A stretch of 64,000 nt of DNA from Hordeum vulgare subsp. vulgare (Eukaryota; Streptophyta; Magnoliopsida; Poales; Poaceae), in contig NC_058524.1 in assembly GCF_904849725.1 (NCBI RefSeq), forward strand, positions 511,484,263 to 511,548,262, in the 5' to 3' direction. The notes below the pieces were generated by a model. It did no database searches. It worked only from the letters and a program-made list of their open reading frames with translations, and had not been told where the DNA came from. Both the position numbers and the translations under genes were made by a program. Shown here one piece after another: positions 46,554 through 56,869 of the stretch; positions within the stretch are counted from its first letter, which is position 1, and each line of letters opens with the position of its first letter.

Positions 46554-47588
46554 ATGGGGACAGCGCACTATGGTTTTGAGTTCTTGAAGGGCTCTTTCCC
46601 ACGGCTCGAGGGATACGCCATTGACAAGATGACAAAGAGCCACCACGAAAAACTCTACATCGACGATGTTGTGTGGGGTCCCGAGGCCGACTCAATCGAG
46701 TACGGGTACCAGGTCCCCTTTGGCAAGATTCGTGTCTTCATGAGCAAGATCGGCGAGTCAGAATCCGAGTTGAACATCTGCACCGACCTCATTGAGTTGG
46801 CTCGGCATGCGCAACCCGCCCGGAGTCAAGTCGGACAGAAGCATGTTTTTGTTGGTTTTGTGCAAGGTGTAGAACTTGAGGAAAACTCTGTGTCTGGAGG
46901 AGAGACTCTTGTTTATATAGATGATGAGTCCTCAACCAAAGAGACGGAGTCGGTTTATCTGCTTGAAGATAGCGGGCTTGGGGGCTACTCCAATGGCAAT
47001 AGTATTCCGGACCCCAATGAGCCGCCGTATCGAGCCGCCATCTTCATGAACGGGACGACGCCGGCTCTCCACACTATAGTGGTCGAAGCAACAACAATAG
47101 TTGACCCTTCAGCACCGGCTTCTGGGGTATCTGATTCGGTTAGGCCACCGACTCAAGTTTTGTCTGAGCCGATGACCACCCTGACAACCTTACTAGGGAC
47201 CTAGATCACTGTGGAAAATCAAGCAAGACGCAATGCGGAGATTGCAAAGATACATGAACAGATGACCAAGTCTGAGGAAGACATTAACGCTGAGATCACC
47301 TGGACAGCAACACTTCAAGCTCAGGTTAATGTGGAAGCACATCGTCTGAAGAAGGAGGCATGGCGTCTTAGCCTTGATCAAAACACATCCAATGCAGTTC
47401 TTCGCCGGAGGCACGATACCCGTTTACCCCCAGTCTATGAGCCCACACGTTTGCTCAACTCTCCAGGAGCATGCCCAAGTACTCCACAAGCACCAGTTAT
47501 ACCCCAATTGACTTATGTGATGCCTGGGGCAGGGTGGCAGCTCAACCTCATCGGCCAGAGCCAGCACGGAGGGAAGAGCCGGTCCTAG
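46554..47588 (+). pseudogene. gag: H gag-like ORF with one in-frame stop
   Basis: ATG at 46554 (MGTAHYGFEFLKGSF). Open to TAG at 47202-47204 and, in the same frame, open again to 47588, so a single stop divides about 345 codons. The first part has acidic stretches (IDDESSTKETESVYLLEDSG) and a Pro/Ser/Thr-rich end; the second part is helical (ARRNAEIAKIHEQMTKSEED), likely a coiled coil. Position after LTR and PBS makes it gag, but no classic gag domain or zinc knuckle was seen before the cut. If the TAG is the only lesion the element is fairly young. Confidence 0.6.
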
Positions 47589-47647
47589 ACCTGCCCCTAG
47601 TCCACACGACACTCATGTCTACTGCACAACTTTATTCTTGTAGACTA
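47589..47647 (+). other. H tail before I
   Basis: Short unrecognised remainder of H; it ends with GACTA, the presumed left target site of I. Confidence 0.4.
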
Positions 47648-47939
47648 TGTTGGGCCTCCAAGCGCAGTGTTTTGTAGGACAGTAGCAATTTTCCCTCAAG
47701 TGGATGACCTAAGGTTTATCAATCCATGGGAGGTGTAGGATGAATATGGTCTCTCTCAAACAACCCTGCAATCAAATAATAAATACTCTCTTGTGTCCCC
47801 AACACACCCAATACAATCGTAAATTGTATAGGTGCACTTGTTCGGCGAAGAGATGGTGATACAAGTGTAGTGATGATAGTAGATATATTTTTTGTAATCT
47901 AATAATATAAAAACAGCAAGGTAGCAAGTGTAAAGCGAG

Positions 47940-48485
47940 CCTCATTTTCTATGGCATGAGATTCGGCTTGCTAGCTTTCAGTACAAGCGAGCCTTTCCTC
48001 ATGCCTCCTTCATCCAGGCTCTTATTGATCATGTAGCTGATTTCTCTGTGGCTGTCACTCACACACATCGCAAGTGGGTCATTCCCGCTCACATGGCGGA
48101 TAACTATGCTCTCAAGAAAACCCCCTCATCCTCCACATCCACTCGTCGCACTGCTGCCCGGTCCGCCACCCCCTCATCTAGCTCCGCTCCTCTCGGTCGC
48201 ATTGCCAAATTCCTTGGCAAGGCCCATTCTGCTTTGATGAAGGCCGTCTCTTTCCAGTGTGGCCAAACCCATGATGTGGTTTCTCGCTTAGTCTCCTCCA
48301 AGAATGCTCTCAAGGCTCGTCTGAGAGCCTCGGGCGCTCTTGATGTGAGTGATGATGAGGCCACTCCTGCTGCTCCTCCTACTGATTTTGGCTTCCCATC
48401 TGGTCCTGAGTGGGCTGATTTCCTTGACGAGGCTGGTGGCAGTGGCTTGCCTAATGATGATGATGATGATGATGATGAGCTCTGA
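47940..48485 (+). pseudogene. K accessory ORF, C-terminal part
   Basis: It is open from the fragment border, without a start codon, to TGA at 48483. It has WHEIRLASFQYKRAF near 47955-48000 and KWVIPAHMADNY near 48070, then a Ser/Thr-rich hinge (SSSTSTRRTAARSATPSSSS), a helical part and an acidic Asp-run end (DDDDDDDEL). It precedes the PPT and LTR, hence is in the same place as the extra ORFs of A, P and E. I do not recognise a family with known function; similar ORFs occur in grass retroelements. Confidence 0.55.
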
Positions 48486-48843
48486 GCATGGTTGTTGCTG
48501 GTGGTATCTCCCTTTTTGGTACTTGGTGCCAAAGCGGGAGTAATGTATCGTAGTTTTTAGTCTTTGGAGATTTAATGTAATGGATAAACTCATGTATGGC
48601 TACTTATGAATGATTGTGATTTGCTATGGATTGCTATGATATCATCATCGACTATTATGTTTTGCTCTACTACTTCTATGATGATCTATTATCTTTACAT
48701 GTTGATCCATTGGTTCTTCGATATTTTATCATGCATATACTAAGGGGGAGCTCCGTACTAAATATCTCCTAGGCTATAATGTATGTTAAATCTTTTTGAG
48801 ACCTATGTAAATGTTGTCATCAACTACCAAAAAGGGGGAGATT
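48486..48843 (+). other. K spacer and PPT
   Basis: AT-rich non-coding sequence with two purine words, ctaagggggagctc (48740) and aaaaagggggagatt (48831-48845). The latter borders the LTR and is the presumed plus-strand primer. Confidence 0.55.
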
Positions 48844-49189
48844 GAAAGTGCATGCTATGCCCCTAATCGACTTTTGGTGTTAATGACAACACATACATAG
48901 GAAACTAATCCTATTTGTTGAGTGTATCTCAGGATGGCAAGTACTTTAGTAAATTGAGAATTATGTGCCAAAGGTTGTCTCAGAAGATTGGGATTTATAA
49001 TTCGAGAAGGCTCGGGATTATGAAAAGATGATGTAGACTAGTCTTTTGAGTTTAGTGATATTGAGTATAGGGATCTCGCACTATTAAGAGGGGATCACAG
49101 GTTTTGCGATGAACTTGATCATACCACATCTTTACTATCATACCCAATACCACACATTCTCCACTCTGTTCTTCTATCAAAACAGGTCT

Positions 49190-49640
49190 ATTGCCTCGGA
49201 CATCCGGCTCCCTCCGGACGTCCGAGGGCCGGACGACCGACAGGCTTCGGAAATCCGCAGCCCTTCACCAGAAGTTTGTGAGTCATATAACTCGGAAATC
49301 CGGCTCCCTCCGGACATCCGAGGGCCAGACGTCCGACCAGCCCCGGAAATCCGGAACCCTGCACCAGTAGAAGTTGAGTTCTATAACTCGGATTTCCGGC
49401 TCCCTCCGGACGTCCGAGGGCCGGACGTCCGACCCCCTTCGGAAATCCGGAACCTACCACGAGAAGAAGTTGAGTCGTATAACTCGGATTTCCGGTCCTC
49501 TCCGGACGTCCGGTCGTTGTTCAAGTCAAAACAGTTTCAGTCATATCTACATGCCTCGGACGACTGACCCCTGTCGGACGTCCGACCCCTCGCGGACGCT
49601 CGGACGTCCGGCAACTGTCGGACGTCCGGACCCTATGTGA
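49190..49640. repeat. Minisatellite in K LTR, 96-bp units with CGGACGTCCG palindromes
   Basis: The word ctccctccggac recurs at 49208, 49304 and 49400, with a changed copy at 49496: period 96. After this a denser, irregular run extends to 49640. The word GACGTC, core of the palindrome CGGACGTCCG, occurs eight times by my count. Because 96 is a multiple of three an ORF (49109-49567) stays open, but it is a product of the repeat. Confidence 0.85.
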
Positions 49641-49677
49641 CTTAAAGTGCCCCCAACGGCTGGATTTCACTCCCCAC

Positions 49678-49686
49678 TATATATAC
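49678..49686 (+). promoter_or_regulatory. TATA box of K LTR
   Basis: TATATATAC 40 bases after the end of the GACGTC-rich array, in a position suited to the core promoter. Confidence 0.5.
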
Positions 49687-52649
49687 TCTTCTCCCACCTC
49701 GGGAAAGGGTGTTCAACACAGCTAGAATACACCCAAGAACACCTTTCCTCTCACTCACTCTTGTCTACACCAAATCCTAGATCCCAAGAGCATTTGTGAG
49801 TCCTTTTGAGTGTTGTTCCAATCAAAAGATAGATCGTCTCCCTCTCCTCCTTCCCACCAAAGAGATTTGTGATTTGAGAAAGTTTTGAGCAATCCCCGTG
49901 ATCTTGTTACTCTTGGAGGTTGGAGACTCCTAGGCGGTAGGAGTCTTCGGAGAGGAATCAAACCATTGTGATTTCCCCCGGAAAGTTTGTGAAGGTTTGG
50001 AAGCCACCTCAAGGCTTACCACTAGTGGTTGAGAAACGCTTTCGTGGAGTTATCTCAAAGGGAGAATAGGGTGAGCCTTTGTGGCATTGGTGTGCCTTCG
50101 TGGTAACATCCGCCCCTCTAATGGTGACGTAGCTTCCCTCCAAGGAAGTGAACATCCGGATACATCCTTGTCTCTCTTGGAGTTTCGGTTATTCCTAACC
50201 CTAACTCTCTACTTGTGTTAATCCTTATTACGTACTTGTATTTGATTATTGTTTACCGCTTGTCTTACTTCACTCTAAATAGCTTACTCCTTGTTGTAGC
50301 AATTATTAGGCCTACACTCATATTCCGCACTTTTGCCTAAAATTGCTAAGTAATTATTAAAATTTGGATTTGTACCTATTCACCCCCCCCCCCTCTAGGT
50401 CCATCTCGATCCTTTTCAACAAGGCTCGTGATATATCAAGATAATGACATATCAAGAACATGAGAGAGAGAGAGAGAATAAACACATAGCTACTAGTACA
50501 AACCCTCAGCCTCGAGGGTGGACTACTCCCTCCTCGTCATGGCCTCCGCCGGGATGATGAAGATGACTACCGGAGATGATTTCCCCTCTCTCGCACGGTA
50601 CTGGAACGTCTCCAGATTGGTTTTTCATGTCTACAGAGGCCTGCGGCAGCGAAACTTCTCGTCTAGGGTTATTTCTGGAGGTTTCTATATTTATAGGATT
50701 TTTGGGCGTTGGAATCACGCCAAGATGGGCCAGGAGGTTCCCACTAGATACCATGCCGCGCTAGGGGGCTCGCGTGCCCTGGTGTCTAATGGGCACCAGG
50801 GGTCCCCCTCTGGTGGTTCTTTGCTCTAGTATTCTCTTTTCCACCAAAAAATCATCAAAAAGTTTCGTCCAATTCCGATAACTTTTATTTCTGCACACAA
50901 AACAACACCTCGGTAGTTCTGTTGAAAACATCGTTAGTCCGGGTTAGTTCTAAATAAATCATATAAAGTGCAGCAAAACCATATAAAAGTATTGTAAACA
51001 TAGGCAGACATGCCATGAATACTTCATAAATTATCGATACGTTGGAGATGTATCACCGTCCCCAAGCTTAATTACTACTCGTCCTCGAGTAGGTAAATGA
51101 TAAAAGAAATAATTTATGAAGTGTGAATGCTAGCATAGTGCATAAGTTTGATCAATGATAATTTCAATCACTTTTCCTATCATCATAATGCAACTCTTTC
51201 TCATAAAACTCATCATGATAAAGTAGCAACAAATTCACATGTTATGGTTCAAACAATGAACTCTCTTGAAACTTAACAACCTATGTTCTTAGTCACCAAA
51301 CAATTGCAATTCAACTTATTCTCAACAAAGTCTAAGTAAGAGCTCCACATACTCAATCATCATATAGCCTTCTATGATTGCTAGTACTCAAAGCATATTT
51401 TTAGAACAAATGGCATCCATCAAACACAGAGAAATATAGGGGCTTAATGCTTCGCCTCCCAACTCATTTATCATAGAGATAATTGTCAACAATAATAAGT
51501 CATGATCAAATATATTTGACTGGCCATATGTGCCTAGATCTTTCCCCACCACATGATCCTTGCCAACTAGAGAATAATTGAGGTTGAAATGAGAATGCAT
51601 ACTATTAACTATTGCATAAAAGTAAATATTGGAAAGTAAAAGGTAGGCCCTTCGTAGAGGGAAGCAGAGGTTGTCATGCGCTTTTTTGTTTTGTATGCAC
51701 AATCCCTTAATGCAAAAGAACATCACGTTATATTGCCCCTTATGATAGCAACCTTTATTATGCAGTCTGTCACTTTTATTACTTTGCCATCAGAAGTTCA
51801 TACAATGCTCATTTTCTCTTGCACTAAATGATCAAACATATTTAGAAGCAATTTTTATTTCCTTTTTGCACCGATGACAACTTACTTGAAGGATTTTATT
51901 TAATCCATAGGTAGGTATGGTGGACACTCATGGCAAGAAACTGGGTTTAAGGGCTTTGGGATGCACAAGTAGTATCTGTACTTAGTGCGAATTTTTGGTT
52001 AGCAAAAGATCCTAAGCAAACACCACATGTTGGAGGATCCATAACAATATAACTTCTATGCAAATATACACAACCATAACTCATTGCGTTGTCTTCCTTG
52101 TCCAACTTCAACTAATTTGCCCAAGTTTGAAAATAATTAATGGGTATTCACAATCATAGAAGATGTCCAAGATAATATATTTATATGTGAAAGTTATCTT
52201 CCTTGTACCAATCAATCATGAATTGCTTGTATGACCAATATTGTGACTGTCAAGCTTCAAAAGATTTCACTTTCTAAACCCAATGTGAAGCTACTACTAG
52301 GCATGACTTGAACATATAATTTCAACTTCATGGTATTCAACTCATTCAACAATTTACTCATAGGATATAAGTGAAGCACAAGAGCAAACAATCAAACTAC
52401 TTCCAAAAGATACAAGTGAAGATCAATGAGTAGTTAAACAATCAAGTAGCTATGTGAGGACTCTCTCTTAATAAAGATTTCCAGATCTGATATTTTATTT
52501 CAAACAACAAATAAAACAAAAGGCACTCCAAGAATAGCACATATCATGTGGACAAATAAAAACTTAGGCTCAACATAGGCTAACCGATATTTGTTCCATG
52601 AAGAGAGGTTGGATGCGTAGCATCCCCAAGCTTAGATGCTTGAGACTTC

Positions 52650-52988
52650 TTGAAATATTTACTTGGGGAAGAGCATACCCCCGGGTGGAAGAAGTTGCAT
52701 GAGAAGAAAATTGCCTCAGAGGGACAGTTGAAAGACCTCGTAGCGGAACTTATGAAAGACTTGGCTAAGCTCTACATCGAGTGTGAGGAGCTCGTGAAGG
52801 AATTAGTGGCTCGTGTGAAGGAACTTCATGCGTATATGAAGGATAGCATCGACGCTCTCAAGCAAAAAACCTGCAACATGGCCACAATGCGTAAGATGAT
52901 GGAGGAGAGTCAAGAGGATATGAAAGTCGTGGAGGCGATGAATAAGGGGATTGGGGAACTCCGATCCAAGCAATCCATCAAGAATTAG
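52650..52988 (+). CDS. Coiled-coil ORF fragment, unrecognised
   Basis: Open for 112 codons to TAG at 52986; no ATG at the start, so it is probably the last exon or a fragment of a longer protein. Helix-forming and charged throughout (DLVAELMKDLAKLYIECEEL, VARVKELHAYMKDSIDALKQ), consistent with one long coiled coil. GC at third positions looks higher than in the surrounding AT-rich retroelement sequence, as in a real coding stretch. It ends SKQSIKN. It may be a captured host fragment or part of a transposon protein. I do not recognise it. Confidence 0.4.
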   Translation: MKYLLGEEHTPGWKKLHEKKIASEGQLKDLVAELMKDLAKLYIECEELVKELVARVKELHAYMKDSIDALKQKTCNMATMRKMMEESQEDMKVVEAMNKGIGELRSKQSIKN

Positions 52989-53378
52989 ATAGGAGCGTCC
53001 CTGATCGTTGTTTGTGTCTTCCTTCTTCTGCCACTTCCTTCTTCTTTTGCCCCTGTGTCTTTTGGGAGTTCCCACATGTAGCATTTTTTATTATCCTAAA
53101 TATGTAAGACAATTATTATCCTTTGCCGATGCGGATTTGTCGTTGTATTATTTTGTTCTTAAGTACATGTATACGAGTTGAAAATAGGCGAAAAGTCAAG
53201 TTCTTAGCGAGGCACGAACAAAACAATGCTTACATTGAGTGGGGCAATGGGATCACAAGCAACTAGTCCCTTCGTCCAGGCACATTAACCGCATGATAAA
53301 CAGCGGGTCGGACACAGTTAATTCAGAAGTTGGGAGCAAGGCGAGCGGAGGGTGGAGGTCATAGTATCACTTCCCGAT

Positions 53379-53522
53379 GAGCCTACACAGCAGACTACTC
53401 TCATGCACCCCGTCGAGTCTGTGCGATGGACAGATATCACGCGTCTCGTCGAGCCTGCGCGGCAAACAACTCTCATGTTCTCCGCTGAGCGTGTGCGGCG
53501 GAAAGTTCGCACACGCCCTACC
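53379..53522 (+). repeat. 36-bp minisatellite, four units
   Basis: Units begin gagcct, gagtct, gagcct, gagcgt at 53379, 53415, 53451 and 53487. They are diverged from each other but of identical length. In the plus frame they give a 12-residue repeat (EPTQQTTLMHPV, ESVRWTDITRLV, EPARQTTLMFSA). Confidence 0.75.
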
Positions 53523-53747
53523 ATCAAACAGCTGCACGCAAGGAACACCCATATCAAGTAAAAAAAAGTTGGATGTGTGGCACCAAATGGTTATCAGAAC
53601 GCACACGATTCACGTAATGCAATCTTTTGTGATAATAATGTGGCAACTATCTATACTAAAATGTCTATGTTGCTTGTTATTGTGTGAGCCTTCTCAAATT
53701 GGAAAACATACGGTACCAAGGCCTATAGGTGTCATGTCATGACACCG

Positions 53748-55346
53748 GGGTAAGTTTCATGAATTTCATATGAGTTTTGTATTTACAGGAATTCAAAAAA
53801 CAAGATTCTCAATGATTGCGGCTGAGACACCATGCCTGAATATTTGTACTTCATCCACATTCATTGCATGGGACCTAAGAAAGCACCCAGGGACACAAAA
53901 ATGATTTTTCAACAAATTATGTTGCACTAGAGCATGTGCTTCTAGTACAAGATTTGGATGACCCATATTAGATCCCTAGAAAACTCAACTGATTTATAAA
54001 AAGGGCCAAATGCCCCCTACATAATTCCATATTTCACCACGCCACCAATACTAGTCTTTGTTGCATATATAAAAAATTCCAGTCAAGAGAATACATTGAA
54101 TGTAGTTTCACCCCAAAGGTGACATGTTCCCTATAGAAATCACAAGTCTTCTTGCATAAGCCTTGGCTTGTAAGATGCATGTCCCAATACTTGTCTCAAA
54201 TTGATCATAAAAATTAGCACGCCGTATATGTGTCGTGGCGTAACACTAGGTAAGTTTCATGAATTTCAAACGAGTTTTGGATTTTCGAGGTTTAACAACC
54301 AAGATTCTCAATGTTTGCGGCCTATTCACGATGCCAAGATGTTTGTAAATCATTCACATCCAGTGCATGGGATCTAAATAGGGACCCAATGACACAAAAA
54401 ATGTTTTTCAACACATTTTGGTGCCCTCGAGCATGTGCTTGTAGTTCAAATTTGAGTTTTGCACATTAAGTGCCTAAAAAACTCAATGTCATTTTCGCCC
54501 ACAAATGTGACATGTTCCCTATCGAAATGATGAGGCTTATCATGGGAAGCTCCAATTTGTAAGAGATTTGTCCCAAAATATGTCCCACGTTGGTCAAAAA
54601 ATTTAGCACAACGTACATGTGGTGTGTCAAGACACTTGGGTAAGTTTCATGAATTTCAGACGAGTTTTGGATTTGTGGGGATATAAAAACCCGAATCCTC
54701 AATGTTTGGAGCCTAGTCACAATGTCGAGATGGTCGTAATCCATTCACATTCATTGCATGGGACGTAAACAGGGACCCAAGGACACAAAAACGATTTTCC
54801 AACCCATTTTGGTGTCGTGGAGCATGTACTTGTAGTTCAAATTTCAATTATGCCCATTAATTGTCTAGCAAACTCAATTAACGTATAAAGGGGCCAAACG
54901 AGCCGTGAATGATTACACATTTTAGCACTGCACTTGTATTAGTCGATGTTGCATGTAGAGAAAAAAATTAAGAAATTAAGAGGCGCTGAATGTCGTTCCG
55001 CCTACACAGGTGACAATTTCCCTACTGAAACCATGATGCTTCTTGAGAGAAGCTCTCGTGTGCAAGAGACTTGTCCCAAATTGGTCAAAAATATACCATG
55101 TCATATAAGTGTCGTGTCATGACATCGGGGTAAGTTTCATGAATTTCACACGAGTTTTGGATTTTGGGGGATTTAAAAGTCAATTTTCTCAATGTTTGCG
55201 ACCTGGTCACAACGCCGAGATGTTTGCAATCCATTCACATTCATTGCACGAGACCTAAATAGGGACCCAAGGACACAAATATGATTTTTAACCCATTTTG
55301 GTGACATGGAGCTTGTGCTTTTAGTTCAAATTTAAATTATGCACGT
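53748..55346. repeat. Four long tandem units (about 390-500 bp)
   Basis: The word gtaagtttcatgaatttca recurs at about 53750, 54250, 54640 and 55130. In each unit it is followed by gagttttg, aatgtttgcggcc-like text, catccacattcattgcatgg, gcatgtgcttgtagttcaaa and tgacatgttccctat. Unit 2 is about 100 bp shorter. Unit 4 is interrupted by P. No credible ORF. Confidence 0.8.
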
Positions 55347-56869
55347 TGATGACCCACAAGTATAGGGGATCAATCGTAGTCCTTTCGATAATTAAGAGTG
55401 TCGAACCCAACGAGGAGCAGAAGGATCTGACAAGTGGTTTCAGCAAGGAAATATCTGCAAGCACTGAAATTATTGGTAACAAGTGATTGTGTGGTGAGAT
55501 GATTCGTAGCAAGCAACAAGTAACAAAAGTAGCAACGATGCAGCAAAGTGGCCCAATCCCTTTTGTAGCAAGGGACAAGCCTGGCAAAGTCTTATAGGAG
55601 GAAAAACGCTCCCGAGGACACACGGGAATTTCTGTCATGCTAGTTTCATCATGTTCATATGATTCGCGTTCGTTACTTTGATAGTTTGATATGTGGGTGG
55701 ACCAACGCTTGGGTACTTCCCTTACTTGGACAAGCATCCCACTTATGATTAACCCCTCTCGCAAGCATCCACAACTACGGAAGAAGAATTAAGACAAAGT
55801 CTAACCATAGCATTAAACTAGTGGATCCAAATCAGCCCCTTACGAAGCAACACATAAACTAGGGTTTAAGCTTCTGTCACTCTAGCAACCCCATCATCTA
55901 CTTACTACTTCCCAATGCCTTCCTCTAGGCCCAAATAATGGTGAAGTGTTATGTAGTCGACGTTCACATAACACCACTAGAGGAAAAACAACTTACAACA
56001 CATCAAAATATCGAACAAATACCAAATTCACATGACTACTATTAGCAAGACTTATCCCATGTCCTCGGGAACAAAAGTAACCACTCACAAAGCATAATCA
56101 TATTCATGACCAGAGAGGTAATGAGTAGCATCAAGGATCTGAACACAAACTCTTCCACCAAATAATCCAACTAGCATCAACTACAAAGAGTAATCAACAC
56201 TACTGGCAACCTTACAAGTACCAATCGGAGTCGCGAGACGGAGATTGGTTACAAGTGATGAACTAGGGTTTGGAGATGAGATGATGCTGATGAAGATATT
56301 GATGGTGATGAGTCCCCTCCAATGAGAGGAGTGTTGGTGATGACGATGGCGACGATTTCCCCCTCCGAGAGGGAAGTTTCCCAGGCACGATCGTCCTGCC
56401 GGAGCTCTAGATTGGTTCTGCTCAAGTTCCGCCTCGTGGCGGCGGCGAATCCACGAAAAAGCTCCTCGCTGATTTTTTTTTCTGGACGAAACCCTTCATA
56501 TAGCAGAAGAGGGGGGCCAGTGGGCCAGCAGGCTGCCCACAAGCCCCCTTGGAGCGGCCTCGGGGGTGGCAGCGCCGTGCAGGCTTGTGGCCACCTACTA
56601 GCGCCCCTCTGGCGCTTCTTCAGCCTAGTATTTTTTATAAATACGGAAAAAAAATCCTCGTTGATTTTACGGTGTTTGGAGTTGCGCAGAATAGGTATCT
56701 CAACTTTGCTCCTCTTTCAGGCCAGAATTCCAGCTGCATGCATTCTCCCTCTTCATGTAAACCTTGCAAAATAAGGGAGAAAAGGCATAAGTATTGTACC
56801 GTCAAGTGAAATAACAGCCCAAGAAGCGATAATACTAACATGAAAACATGATGCAAAATGGACGTATCA
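55347..56869 (-). repeat. P 3' LTR
   Basis: Minus strand TGATACGTCCATTTTGCATC to CTTGTGGGTCATCA, 1523 bp, the same length as the LTRs of A. TATA-like word at about 56494-56501 (minus TATATGAA). Inverted repeat ACAAGCC/GGCTTGT near 56535-56590. Confidence 0.93.

Larger units (their letters stand above)
45990..47647 (+). mobile_element. H: 5' LTR and gag of another LTR retrotransposon, cut by I
   Basis: It begins TGTCGGGGATATAACCCC at 45990 and carries one LTR, a PBS-like site and a gag ORF, then is interrupted by the LTR of I at 47648 (preceded by GACTA). No pol is in view. The remainder is not found in the window. Confidence 0.65.
47936..50418 (+). mobile_element. K: 3' fragment of an LTR retroelement with accessory ORF
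   Basis: Inserted in the LTR of I. It consists of the end of an ORF (47940-48485), a spacer, a PPT (aaaaagggggaga, about 48831-48843) and one LTR (48844-50418: TGAAAGTGCATGC to GATCCTTTTCA). The 5' part is missing. No target duplication was recognised. The superfamily is not established. Confidence 0.65.
48844..50418 (+). repeat. K 3' LTR
   Basis: TGAAAGTGCATGC at 48844 to TTTTCA at 50418. It holds a minisatellite (49190-49640) just upstream of a TATA box TATATATAC at 49678-49686, and a run of C near 50382-50394. It is bordered on the right by the LTR of I (gctcgtgatatatc). Confidence 0.7.
47648..52650 (-). mobile_element. I: 3' LTR and 3' region of an Athila-like element, minus strand
   Basis: The LTR runs from 47648 (TGTTGGGCC) to 51055 (minus start TGATACATCTCC), split by K (47936-50418) and lacking several hundred bases around that point. 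The PPT lies at 51056-51072. 51073-52640 matches the 3' non-coding region of P (56870-58200) in the same orientation: the words gcttccctctacgaagggcc (51644-51663, reverse) and aatccataggtaggtatggtgg (51900-51925) recur. Near 52620 a catccccaagcttag motif. No coding part is left; M starts near 52650. Confidence 0.7.
52651..55346. mobile_element. M: repeat-rich region, unclassified, cut by P
   Basis: It begins where homology of I ends (about 52650) and runs to the insertion of P (55347, preceded by CACGT). It contains a coiled-coil ORF, a 36-bp minisatellite (53379-53522) and four long tandem units (53748-55346). From memory the unit starting GTCATGACACCGGGGTAAG is common in Triticeae, perhaps in CACTA transposons, but no CACTA terminus or transposase is seen, so the class is left open. 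Confidence 0.4.

Noticed and set aside
48104..48532. 142-codon minus ORF with Ser run
   Set aside because: Antisense shadow of the K ORF; the Asp run read backwards gives Ser.
49109..49567. ORF of 152 codons with repeats such as RLPPDVRGPDVRP
   Set aside because: It lies in an LTR minisatellite of 96 bp, a multiple of three, so the open frame is a by-product.
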